Positions 11,143-20,293 of a stretch of DNA of 64,000 bases are shown piece by piece. Origin of the DNA: Opisthorchis felineus (Eukaryota; Platyhelminthes; Trematoda; Opisthorchiida; Opisthorchiidae). The stretch spans positions 96,019 through 160,018 of the forward strand of contig SJOL01006395.1 in the NCBI GenBank assembly GCA_004794785.1. Reading direction: 5' to 3'. A program made the position numbers and the translations under genes. Under the pieces are notes generated by a model. It was not told the origin of the DNA, searched no databases, and saw only the letters and a list, made by a program, of their open reading frames with translations. Position 1 is the stretch's first letter. The number at the start of each line of letters is the position of its first letter.

Positions 11143-14100
11143 TCCAGGCAAGCCACTGACGCTCATTGTTTTGATGTCATGTTGGTTGTTTGCAGAAATT
11201 ATAAGCCGCTTGTCGATACGTTGGGTTTGCTGTTCCAGATACGGGACGACTATGTGAATCTGGTGGACAAATCAGTGAGTTTTCAGCATCCACATTTCAT
11301 AGCTTCGCGAAATTTCAGTCGATATCCTCTGTTTTCGCATGATCATGTACAGTGATATGGAGCTTTTGTCACTATAACTCTGTTATGAACAACATTCTTG
11401 GGACCGAGCTTGTGTTTTTAAAACTTTCGATCTTTACTTTACAAGGCCGCTGGAATATCGTATAATTGAGATTGCTCAATGGTTAAGGCACGAGACCGCT
11501 GTTCGGAAGGTCCGTGATTTGAACCCAATCCCGGCTTTTGAGTTGCTTCTGTCTAAGCTCGGGCAAACTGTGCTCGGTGCCTCTTTCGAGGTGCACGGCA
11601 GGTGTGCACCGAAAGGGTGCAACAGCTGGACGATCGTATTATTTGTACTATTAGTGTGCACATCCCGTAACTAGAACCCAGCCTTTCTGGTTGATCAGGT
11701 AACTGTTAGCCTGTTCGTCGAGCTTGTCAATTAGCTGTTGACGAAACACTTGCAAGCTAATTGCCAGGCTCAGCGACTAGATCAACAGTTGCCCCATCAA
11801 CTACTAATAAACACACCCGATCAACCTTAATCTGGCACATTTCCAACAAATCGTAACTTAGCGTATTGCTAGAAAGCACGCGAGCCAGCAGAGATTGGTG
11901 CTTGCTTAGCCGCCCGTAACCGGTACGCAACGAGCAGTACTTCGGTGTTGACCGAAACATAGACTGTGTGAACAATGCACGTTTTCTGTTCAATGGGATC
12001 TCATTTGTTTAAGCCGCTCTCCACTGGTGATACATCATGATCGAATCACAGTCGACGTCAAAGTGTGGCGATAAATTCATGTGACTAAAACATCCGGTAG
12101 ATAGGCGAACAATAGTCTCACAGCGATCTCCCGTTATCCCGTGAAGTGATTCAGATAAAGTCTATCATTTGTATTCAGCCATGGCTTGGAACGTGTATCG
12201 AATTGGATATTTCAGGGAAAGTAAAGTAAAGTAAAGTGGGATGAGATTGCTTATTTTGAAGTGTTTCTTACTCTGATAGGGTTGGTTAGAGCCCAAAGGA
12301 TCGCTGAGGGGCAATTTCTGGATATTTATCACAACCGCCCTATCTCGCCAGAGAAAACGCCCTTTAATATCAGTGGTATCCGTTTCTGACGTCAGAGATG
12401 ATGCAAGTTAGCGAATGCTGCTCGATCAAGGCGAAAACAATAGCTCATCATCATCTTTCAATGGTGTTGGTGGAAACTCTTCCGGCCTTACATCCCGATG
12501 GCATTTCAAGCGTATAAGCAATCCAGAATTTGAGGGAGAGTCTAAACTCACGTACCACGGCTTGAGTTGACCGGGTGTAACGAACAACGTAGATACGGAG
12601 GCAGATGGCCAACTAAACTTTTGTGGAAAGTATTCAGCTCAGAATCAAGATGTCGGTTCTTCGTATGTATTAAATCTCCAATATTATCCATGTTGATCCC
12701 ATCAACAGTCTGTCTTATGGGTCCCGTTTTGCGTATCAGGTGAAAAAGTTCCAGACTGTTCCCAGAAGAGCAAAGAAGCCTCAGCCCAGGAGCTGAGAGT
12801 TATACCAGTGTCGACGTAGCCTGCTTCAGTAGATACAGAATCGTGCAGTTCGTATTTGTATGTGGACTGAACTACTGTCAGGATACCCAAACCTAGACAG
12901 GCGGACGATTAGGGTCCTCAACCGAAGCCTTAAGCCCGAGGGTCCGACCACGACGCAGTGGTGAGACTACCAAATTCGTACAACTTTTGAGAAACAGGTC
13001 AGCGCACATGCTTCAATGCTCAACCTGGAGGGCCAACAGACTTTGCTAGCCTGGCATGTATCCGTTGACCACCTAGTCTAGGAGACTCGCAAGGACAACC
13101 TGCAGTATAGCTCAATGGATCACGAAGATACACAAACAGTCATACCATCGTAAGATGGATGGACGCAAAATGAGTCGTCAAGCTGAGATACTGGTGAGGA
13201 TTTAAGAATGGGGACAACAGAAGGACCACCGCAGTTGTTTTTCGTGTGTGCAGGTTCTAGGGTTGTTCAATTATCCCACCCTCACAAACTTAACCAACCG
13301 CTGTAAAGAACAGAAGTGGAATTGAGCGAGTTTTTGACTCTAAGAGTCGCCTTAGGTGGCCCAGAGACATCAAGGAACTCTAGTAATACAAAGTTCCTAT
13401 CAAAATTGCAATGTTGCTTACTTTATACTCGCCTCAGCGGCTTGCGCACACCGGCTTCGATCTCGCTCAAACCACTTGTGATTCACTACCCGTGTGCAGG
13501 CATCCGTTGTTTCAACGAATGTTGGTGGACCAGTCCGGTTTGGGTGCCAACTAACCTTAGTATTATCCAGAAGTGAGTAGCTGCTTTTTCATGGGAGGAG
13601 GGGGTGGCTTGTGCGATCATGGACTTCTGAGTGTGTGCCTGTGGTGCGTCTGCGTCCCGTAAACCGTTAGCGCGTGATCAATTCGTTCACTTCCTGATCG
13701 GTGAATCCGCTTCGAATGCCTGAATTATAAAAATAACTTCACCCACGTCATCCAACCTGTGTATTGTGCCTGTAACTGACCAACCAGTTAGTGCATGTTT
13801 CCACTGTCACTAAGCCTTAGGCAGCTTTGCATGAGCAAAGAGGTACAAAACACCTGTGGCTAATGTTCACTGGAAGAGTATATATTATCAGTATAAACGT
13901 AAGTATAAACTCATAAGATTGCTGGAAACTCTTCGACAGCCCACGATCGGTTTCACCTTCTTGGGACTCATCAAGTAGGCGCGGTCCCCAAGTTTCCGTC
14001 ACTCCTATGTTCTACTTGAATCCAAATTGCACAAAATTAGCGAAATACACTCATTTGCATGCCAATTTGGTTTTAACGTTATCTGTCCTGTCTGCTACTT

Positions 14101-17100
14101 ATGAGTAGTTGCGTGATGAATCCATGCAATATAAGTTTTGCTGTAGGTGGTTAATCTCTGATGTGTACTCTTTCGCTCTTCTTTCCCCAGTACCAAAAGT
14201 CCAAAGCCTTTGCGGAAGACATAACCGAAGGAAAATTCAGTTTTCCCATTGTACGGTCGATTCAAGCCAACCCACGGGACAATCAGGTGATGAGCATTTT
14301 ATGTCAGCGGACTACGGACAATTATCTGAAAGTTCATTGTGTGCGCCACATGGCTGAGTTGGGGGCTTTCGATTACACTGTTGATGTCATGGCCAAGCTG
14401 GAGCAGCAGTAAGTAGATTTTTCAGTTCTGATCAGTGAGCCATTAACTAGTAACACAAGGTAGGGTTGCCGTTTGTGCTGCCTATATTGCAGCTTTGTCT
14501 TGGTCACCTAGTCACTACTAGCTCATCTTGTGTAGGTTGATTTGATCAGTTCAGTTGGAACACATTACACGAATCTCGCATTTACCAATTTGCGCCGCTT
14601 GCGGCGTTAAAAGGCCATATCACTGGGTCTCAAGAGTCGCGTGTACCACGCTAAAATAAGACCTGTATTGTTGTATGGTTGTGAAACATGGCCTCGGACA
14701 GATGATGTGAGGCCTCTTAAAGTTTTTGACCACCGTTTTCTCAGAATCCTTGCTGATTTCTGATGACATCAACGGATTCCTAACGAGGTAATAAAAAAAT
14801 GGGTATGGTTGTGCGATGGGTGCTTCAGTCGCAGAACCATGGACTGTCACTCAACCATGTGCTACGTATGTCGGGACATCGTCTGCTGAGACGAGTGTTC
14901 TTCTCTGTGCCTTCTTCAGGATGGCGCGAACCGCGAGGCGGATAACATATAACGTGGCGGAAGGGTATGAAGGGAGGTACGAGCAGTTTGGGTGTTGTTG
15001 GTGCGGTACGCCTTCCAGGATTGAGTCCCCGTGACCCTTCCTGGGCTTGGCCGGAGACGTTGCAATAAATGGCGGCTGTTCGGTGTCAGTGGTGTTCATG
15101 CTGTCATTTTCTTTCCAGATTGTCTGATTAAGCGCTTGGGGATGTAGGCAGCTCAGAATGCTTGCGATAGGCCAGCACCTCACTCACTCTTGTCCCTTCT
15201 TTTCACCCTTTTGATTCAGGTAAACATTATGGGTGTACGGGGGTGAAGTATCACTGTCAACATTGATGTTGCTGTCTCTGATGATGGTGCAATTAGTTTG
15301 CAAATTTCCCGTCACCATACCAACAGACATCGTCAGTACACGGTCTAACAATGGACAGAGTGTTATGGAGTTCCCTCGGTTTGATGAGTCATCGAAAGAC
15401 CTAGGGAAGTGAACATTATGGGGAGAACGGATATTAGTACCTAAGTCATCCGAGGTCAGATTCAAACTATCGCTAACAGAGTTTCGATCCTATCTCTCTT
15501 GGGCAGAAAAGCCGGCTAGACATTGAGCTAACAGTTGACTGCTGGCGATATTGTTCGTTCGTCTAGAATCCTTGTCTTCATAATCAAAACAGCTGTTTTC
15601 CATACAAAATAAAACCAGTTTGGGATGCAGTTAATTCCGTCCACCTCATGTTCCGTTTTTCTGCACCGTTACGGTTCTACTAGTTTGTTCGCATGCATTC
15701 GACGGTGAGGAAGCTTTGAAAGTCTTAAAGAAGTTCTAATGGTAAAAAATATCGGCGTATAGGAGTTGTACTATTATATGGAGTAAAATTCACCCTTGAG
15801 AAACCTTGGGAGACTTCTTGTAAAAAAAAGCATACCTCGTAAATTTGAAATATGGTTGACAACTATTTGTTGAATTGTCTGTCGAACTTGGTAATCCATT
15901 TGCAGGGCTTTCGTCACCATTTGATGTGACGTCGCCAGTGCTCCGTTGGTTGAGGCAACAACATTGCGACGTAATGATGCCGGGTTTTAAATTACCAGTC
16001 CACTGTCCTGTTTTAAACGCGTTCATCCAGCTAGTTGAAGACCTGCGATCACATAGGGCTGCGTATCTTCATGTGCACCGTGTAAACTGGGCAAATTTAG
16101 CACAAGCGGCACGCATTCAAGAACGCGATCGCTTCAAAAAGAGCGCTGCCAGCCTTAAATCGCATCCGGAAAGCGATTTCATACAAATACCGAGTGTTGT
16201 TTTGTTCTCCCGTCGTGAAAAGCTGGTTACTACATTGACATTCACCGAGTTCATTGATGTGAACTTATATGAAACCAGCGAGTTTGATACCTTTCATTTT
16301 CCAAACGTGTGGTTCTGAAAAACTGAGTAAGTTAACAGGAGCCAAATGTAGGTCGTCAGTAGCGTGGTTGAAGATTGTCTGCCGACATGTTGTTGTGAAT
16401 ACAGTTGTTGATGCACCTGGTGGAGCAAGATTATTAGGCGCTGGGATTCGTTTTTCCAGGTAGGGGGGGACAAACCCTACTAGAGTTAAACTGTGCTCCA
16501 CCCAGATACCCTTGACTAATTAGATCTTCTGAGGTCATCTGACTATCCTGCCTTTTGGAGAAAATTGCTTAGATTACCAAAATATCGCCTTTCTAGCTTT
16601 GTTGATTTAAATCTACCTACATCGGAGTTGAAGTCATTCGCTAAGACGATTCGAATCACAAGGCCTCATGATTAAGTGATGCGACTAAAGTTTATTTTGT
16701 ACAAGTTACTTTGATTGCTTCGGCTCAGTTGGTTACGCCTCTCGGTTTGCCAGTTATCCATCCTTCCCAACAAATTAGGGGACTTCTGCTTCCTGGACGG
16801 CTATTCGTCAATCAGAGTGATCTTGCTATGGGAGCGCTCTCCCTATCGAACTGCAAAATCTCTGTAGATATTTCCTGTCGGTCGTAGGTTTGTCCGCTAA
16901 ACTGGACGATCTAGTCCCAGAAAGAGGGCAGCCCACGGTCAGTCAGATTGAACAGTCCATACTCGAATCTACGACCTTCATCGCTCAACTGGGAAGATAG
17001 TTACAGGTATCCGCTCAAAAACCGTCGGTCTGGGTGCAAATAATACCATCAACGCCATTAGATCGATCCGGGGGCGCACTTTAGATTAAGGCCTAAGTAC

Positions 17101-18389
17101 TCCAACTACTGACGACAATAGTCATCCAGCTCATCAAACTGACATTGTAGGATGCTTATAGATGTGCACCGAAGTATGGTCAATACTTCGCATTTCATGC
17201 ACATGTTTCATAGTCAAAGGCCTGAAATGAACCGCACTAGACGTACCTACCTGATCAGACACGACCTCTGGACGCTGTTCCAGTCAGTCCTTTATGAGAT
17301 TATTTCGAAAAGTACCACTTTTTTAGGCTTCAGAAGTAGTGAACGTACAGCCTTATCGGTGGAAGCTACCGGTGACATATGTGTGTGTCTGTTTTTCCTT
17401 ATACAACATGAACTCTAAGTTATATGCATCAGAAGTCCTTCTGGTGAGCCTTTGTGCGTAACAGTGGGACAAGTTGCGGAGAAACTAACGAGGAATGAAA
17501 TATTTCGCAGAAGTGGGGAGTAAAAAGCAGCTTGTGATAGAAATCACAACCAGCCAAGTAGGGGCATTGAAGGCCTGTTTATCCCCTGAATGTCTTGTCT
17601 TATTTGGTGAGGTTCTAGCAAACTGTCGTGGAAGTCACCTAGCATAGCGAACAATACAAAAGACGATAAAGTGGTATTCGGTTACTCAGTTTGTACGATG
17701 AAAATAACCAAATTTTGTTTCAGTTAAACCTATCCCACTATATCTTTTTTCACGTCTGCTGATGTCTAGTCCAGCCATACGGAAATATGCCACAAATTAG
17801 TGTCACCAGCCCTAAGGGTACGACGCTCTCCGGAAGTGGAGTGTATTACATCCAACGTGACTTAACGCCGGGAGATACAGTGGCACGTTGCCGGTAAGCC
17901 TAACGTCAGGAATAGAGCCATTCACAATGGGATCTCCGTGAAAACGCGTCTCCGACCAATTGTTAGCTCCGTCTGATGTTGTTTCATACTGTTTGGCTCT
18001 GGGTGATTTTGTTCATATGTATTTTTAATATCCCATTGAAGCGATGCTAATGTTTAATACTACTAATAATAATAATGTTCTACCTTGTCGATTTGCTTGT
18101 CTTCTGTTATGCATTTCACAGCTAGGGTAACATACTTAGTGTTGCTCACTTGCTCTGATTTCGACCCAGGTGTCATGCGCTCATCGAACATCACGGTGGT
18201 AATCCTCTCCTGTCCGCATTTTTGAAAAAAGTTAGTTCCATCTACCGTTTGAATGATGGCCAGTTGCGACGACATAGTGCATCGGAATTCGACTTCAATC
18301 CGGAATCTGAACAGGCTACCCCAGTTGAAAGCTCTAAGTTGCCTTGCAGCCTCACACCAAATGGTCCGTTGAAGCCCAGCTCCTCGTGA
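543..18389 (+). CDS. GGPS1: Geranylgeranyl diphosphate synthase, 7 exons, 5' end missing
   Basis: A trans-prenyltransferase that adds isopentenyl diphosphate to farnesyl diphosphate to make C20 geranylgeranyl diphosphate, the donor for protein geranylgeranylation. Exons are 543-697, 3981-4144, 5421-5522, 8875-8935, 11196-11274, 14191-14408 and 18170-18389. Each intron has GT..AG ends and the phases (2,1,1,2,0,2) join into 333 codons with the only stop at the end. Visible motifs: the first Asp-rich motif DDIED at residues 54-58 of the in-window part, the TEGKFSFP signature near 199-206, and the second Asp-rich motif QIRDDYVN at 175-182. The alignment to human GGPS1 (300 aa) begins about ten residues from the human N-terminus, so one short start exon is missing, probably left of the window. 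The C-terminal tail runs about 45 residues beyond the human end. Introns hold SINEs, RTE and Penelope repeats. Identity is very secure; exon ends were set by eye. Confidence 0.95.
1192..1370 (-). repeat. SINE-A, tRNA-like
   Basis: Plus strand runs cgttcagctgtagcaccctt to gagccatctcgcc. On the minus strand the head gagatggctcagtggttaga (A box) and ggttcgaa-type B box are recognisable, followed by a constant ~100 bp body. Confidence 0.85.
1507..1673 (+). repeat. SINE-A copy
   Basis: Head gaattagcccagtggttaac, B box ggttcgaaccc, body to gtgttagagctgg. More diverged than the neighbouring copy and in the opposite direction. Confidence 0.75.
2318..2493 (-). repeat. SINE-A copy
   Basis: Full-length, tail next to a (TG)n run; plus strand cgttcagctgtagcaccctt to cctgagccatctg. 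Confidence 0.8.
3065..3250. repeat. Imperfect inverted repeat, dispersed family
   Basis: tctgttcgccgagcttagca, actggattgcaagcgcttcg pairs imperfectly with aggaaacttttgcaatctaa, ctcaccagctggtcagacag. A related arm is at 11700-11795, and a single arm ttgacttgcaagcgtttcat at 23225. Confidence 0.5.
3412..3530 (+). mobile_element. Penelope-type terminal repeat fragment (hammerhead-bearing)
   Basis: Shares with the 8395-8615 copy the order ttcgagtagga...ggaagc..., then the ribozyme, then ctgtcgaagggt. Lies in GGPPS intron a-b. Confidence 0.55.
3462..3504 (+). ncRNA. Hammerhead ribozyme, diverged copy with covarying stem I
   Basis: CTGATGA at 3468-3474 is intact. Stem I is GCTCGC (3462-3467) with GTGAGC (3499-3504), fully pairable although its bases differ from the copy at 8515. 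Stem II GCTT/GGGC uses wobble pairs. GAAA has become GGAA and stem III is damaged, so self-cleavage is doubtful. The cleavage triplet would be GTA. Confidence 0.65.
3981..4144 (+). CDS. GGPS1: GGPPS exon b, first Asp-rich motif
   Basis: Follows the acceptor ttccatccag. Its first base completes an Ile codon, giving [20 protein letters not shown], the Mg-diphosphate binding FARM region and the following Arg-Arg-Gly. Continues through the family hallmark [15 protein letters not shown] and ends at donor GTACAT in phase 1. Confidence 0.95.
5421..5522 (+). CDS. GGPS1: GGPPS exon c
   Basis: Acceptor tttgttgcag; encodes [17 protein letters not shown] and [13 protein letters not shown], the GQGxxxxWR and TEEEY blocks conserved in GGPPS. 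The donor GTAAGC leaves one base (phase 1). Confidence 0.95.
8058..8119 (+). repeat. SINE-A fragment
   Basis: Only the centre is kept: gcttgggtcgaatctgtgga, catctcgaccgcccctctct, aggcttgagcaacc. Confidence 0.6.
8395..8615 (+). mobile_element. Penelope-type terminal repeat (best copy)
   Basis: Includes a block aaaccaaattggcttgcaaa and ttgggttcaagtagaac that recurs on the minus strand at 13990-14080. After the ribozyme comes gctgtcgaagagttttcagc, also shared. A tacacaggatgtga motif occurs both upstream (8296) and downstream (8601), as if two repeat units were partly tandem. No reverse transcriptase is attached, so it is a solo repeat in the GGPPS intron c-d. Confidence 0.7.
8515..8557 (+). ncRNA. 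Hammerhead ribozyme (complete core) in Penelope-type repeat
   Basis: Reading 5' to 3': stem I strand GCCTAC (8515-8520); core CTGATGA (8521-8527); stem II GCCC/GGGC (8528-8531 with 8538-8541) closed by a six-base loop; core GAAA (8542-8545); a very short stem III ACC/GGT (8545-8550); cleavage base C at 8551; stem I return strand GTGGGC (8552-8557). Stem I pairs over six positions (one T-G wobble). All invariant hammerhead bases are present. Minimal hammerheads of this form, probably acting as dimers because ACCGGT is self-complementary, are known from Penelope-like retroelements. Activity is inferred, not shown. Confidence 0.85.
8875..8935 (+). CDS. GGPS1: GGPPS exon d
   Basis: A 61-base exon after acceptor ttttttgcag. 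It reads [20 protein letters not shown], equivalent to the KTGGLFGLAVGLMQLFSD block of the human protein. Donor is GTAAGT, phase 2. Confidence 0.93.
11101..11141. repeat. (ATT)n microsatellite
   Basis: About 13 uninterrupted tat/tta/att units, 55 bp before GGPPS exon e. Confidence 0.95.
11196..11274 (+). CDS. GGPS1: GGPPS exon e, second Asp-rich motif
   Basis: Acceptor ggttgtttgcag. Encodes [19 protein letters not shown] and VNLVDKS. The DDYVN is the second Asp-rich motif (DDxxN in animal GGPPS). Donor GTGAGT falls at a codon boundary. Confidence 0.95.
11468..11633 (+). repeat. SINE-A copy
   Basis: Head gagattgctcaatggttaag through ccgaaagggtgcaacagctg, with a short internal deletion. Confidence 0.75.
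11690..11800. repeat. Inverted repeat related to 3065-3250
   Basis: Perfect pairs caattagc/gctaattg inside gagc/gctc, with an outer actgtt/aacagt; loop tgttgacgaaacacttgcaa. Could fold as a long hairpin. Confidence 0.5.
12215..12238. repeat. (AAAGT)n minisatellite
   Basis: Four aaagt units in a row in GGPPS intron e-f. Confidence 0.9.
12908..13170 (+). repeat. Dispersed repeat R3, copy 1
   Basis: Shares with 50636-50910 the order gattagggtcctcaaccgaa, cctggagggccaacagact, gttgaccacctagtctagga, gactcgcaag and tatagctcaatggatcacga. Identity unknown. Confidence 0.6.
13830..14085 (-). mobile_element. Penelope-type terminal repeat, minus copy
   Basis: Homologous to 8395-8615 read in reverse: about 100 bp before the ribozyme and 40 bp after it align by eye. 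It ends about 100 bp before GGPPS exon f. Confidence 0.65.
13939..13980 (-). ncRNA. Decayed hammerhead ribozyme copy
   Basis: On the minus strand the order is GCCTAC, TTGATGA (C3 changed to T), a stem II short by one base, GAAA, CCGATC, GTGGGC. Stem I is preserved exactly as in the 8515 copy, but the core C and stem III are broken, so it is probably inactive. Confidence 0.6.
14191..14408 (+). CDS. GGPS1: GGPPS exon f
   Basis: Acceptor cttctttccccag. Encodes [20 protein letters not shown], then [19 protein letters not shown] and MAKLEQQ. The donor GTAAGT starts at 14409 inside the last CAG codon, so the apparent TAA stop at 14410 is intronic and the exon ends in phase 2. Confidence 0.95.
14578..15293 (+). 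mobile_element. RTE-type LINE, truncated copy with C-terminal RT and tail
   Basis: Broken frames read [20 protein letters not shown], then [13 protein letters not shown], then [24 protein letters not shown] matter, followed by the 3' tail ending in gttgctgtctctgatgatgg. VLLYGCETW is a hallmark of RTE/BovB-type reverse transcriptase C-termini. 5'-truncated; stops and shifts make it dead. Lies in GGPPS intron f-g. Confidence 0.75.
15858..16318 (+). other. Unassigned open frame inside GGPPS intron f-g
   Basis: Open from just after a TGA at 15857 to a stop at 16316. Beginning [16 protein letters not shown] it runs about 148 codons from 15875 with balanced composition ([58 protein letters not shown]). 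I recognise no family. An acceptor-like aatccatttgcag occurs at 15893-15905, but its phase does not fit GGPPS exon f, and a donor-like GTAAGT at 16325 lies just past the stop. It could be a chance frame, a fragment of an unknown element, or a nested gene. Confidence 0.3.
18170..18389 (+). CDS. GGPS1: GGPPS terminal exon
   Basis: The acceptor tttcgacccag places one base to complete the split Gln codon of exon f, then reads [20 protein letters not shown], the counterpart of the human IDARGGNPELVALVKHLS end. About 45 further residues rich in Ser, Pro and Glu follow to a TGA at 18387. This tail has no counterpart in the human enzyme. The phase match over a 3.8 kb intron makes the assignment firm. 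Confidence 0.9.
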
Positions 18390-18819
18390 GCCTCTGTATC
18401 CCATTGTGCAACTGTGATCAAAGGAGGAGGTCCTTCATATCTGTCTCCAATTTTTCGTGTATTTTCACTGCTATTTTGGGTGTATTTCCCATCCAATTTT
18501 CTTCTTATGCATTGCAAAATACATGCTTCGTCTGTATACCCCTCATTTTCAGCCGTTTGTATGGCTCTTGTCATGCGCTCCGAGCTTTGCTGGTTGTTTA
18601 GACTTTCATTGGGTCACCGTCCCTTTTGTTCTTCGACAATCAGTGAGAGCGATTTGATGTCTAATTAAGGCTCTGGATAAAACCTCTGATTGCAGCCCTC
18701 GACGGATAAATCTACCGTCACGGTACTCTACCACGCGGAGAAATTCGCTTGTATAATGCCAGTTAATGGCATTATCTTGCTACTACACCTATAACTAAAG
18801 CAGGACTCTTTCAGTACCG

Positions 18820-19002
18820 GAGCGAGATGACTCAGTGGTTAGAGCTCGAACTTACTAACCGGAAGGTCCGTGGTTCGGACCCGACATCTACATCTCAATT
18901 TCTCCTGTCTAGGCTTGGGCAACCTGGCAGTATCCCAGCTCTCGTGCTTCCTTCTGGTGGCATGACAGTTAAGCACCGAAAGGGTGCTACAGCTGAACGG
19001 GT
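18820..19002 (+). repeat. SINE-A copy with 13 bp target-site duplication
   Basis: Full-length element flanked by the perfect direct repeat tctttcagtaccg at 18807-18819 and 19003-19015. It lies about 430 bp downstream of the GGPPS stop. Confidence 0.9.
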
Positions 19003-20281
19003 TCTTTCAGTACCGTGGTGACTGGATAAATGTTTTTCCTGTTCTTATGCATTCATGACATCCAGAAATCTCCTCTCTACGACTCAGTTCGCCTGACACA
19101 CATTCTATGTACAGAATTTATGAGCTATTCATTTGAAATGTCGTTCAGTTCCCATGTTTCTTCCAAGTTGAATAGATTTTCGAGCCGATCTCAATGATAG
19201 CAGCAGACCGTCGAACAACACCGCACCTACATACCTGAGCATCCGGTGTGCATGATGTAACCCACTTGACAGTCTTCGTACATGTAACGCCAGCAGCTGA
19301 ATATAACTTTTGTGACTAAATCGCTGTAATATATCTGGTGGTACCACAGTTTCAGATATCATTGGGTTTAGTTCATTTTGGTGGGAGGTTGAAATAGTGA
19401 TTCTTTCACCCCCAAAACTCTGGAAAGAAATAATCTGGCGTTGAACTTTCGGAATGCCATTTGTGGTTATCGCTGCGACAGTGAAGTCCTTTGAAAAAGC
19501 CTGTTGTAGATAGAACTGCCATGTTTTCTTCAGTGGGGAGCGGTTCTCGTCTTATAACGTTCACAGCAAGACAACAGGCTGAATATTGTGCGTGTTTTCA
19601 CGTATTTTCCTGCTTGCGCGAACATTGGTCAACTTGCCACTCATACTCTCATCGGTTGGGGTACAGAGCGTAACCGGTCGGCACCTGATCCTACAAGACG
19701 TTCAGTAAACAATTAGCCTCTGCCTTACGATTCGAATCCAGTCAGCGGTAAACGTCTTTCCCTCTGTTCAACTGTAAACTTTGAGGTTGGTTCAGTATAG
19801 ATTAGGAATCCTGAGCATTTAGCTCAAGTGATTCGCGTGGAAATCTCTGGCAATAAGTTCCACTAATTGAGATGAAGTTCTTCCTTTAGTCTGAATGAGT
19901 TCGAAGAAAGTCGGCTTTTGCTAGCATTGTAAAATTCTCAACTTTGTTTTAAATACACTTCATGTAGACTGCAAAAATACAAGCGGTGTCCAGAAACGAG
20001 TGAATCCCGAGAAAACGCTGGCGACCAGTCGACTTTACTGTGACCATTACAGTCACGTTTGACCGTGTGACGGTTGCAACTCCTGAGGCGAACTCCCAAA
20101 TGCATTTCCGTCGAATAAGTAAACCAAGCTTTCCATAAAGAAACCTTTTTGGCGTGATCTCGCGGTAGGCCGTGCAGCACATCATGTACGTATTTCGTTG
20201 CGCTTTTCTTGATATATCTAACGCTACCAGTGTAGCAAATTAAGTGGTGCCTGAGAAAACCCATATTGATGTGCACAACTT

Positions 20282-20293
20282 GGGGGGGGGGGG
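20282..20293. repeat. Poly-G run
   Basis: Twelve consecutive G in the GGPPS-ERCC1 intergenic region. Confidence 0.95.

Larger units (their letters stand above)
8936..14190. other. GGPPS introns d-e and e-f around exon e
   Basis: 8936-11195: an open frame at 9280-9678 (132 codons) of unknown meaning and the (ATT)n run. 11275-14190: a SINE-A, an inverted repeat, (AAAGT)n, R3 copy 1, and a minus-strand hammerhead repeat. The remainder is featureless to me. Confidence 0.75.

Noticed and set aside
14410..14412. TAA stop right after GGPPS exon f codons, suggesting the protein ends here
   Set aside because: The TAA lies inside the donor site GTAAGT, and the exon at 18170 restores the frame exactly with the conserved GGNP block.
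15906..15925. Acceptor atccatttgcag at 15905 as the GGPPS last exon
   Set aside because: Splicing exon f here gives only AFVTI and a stop, losing the conserved C-terminus found at 18170.
18063..18404. Minus-strand open frame of 113 codons
   Set aside because: It is the antisense shadow of the GGPPS terminal exon.
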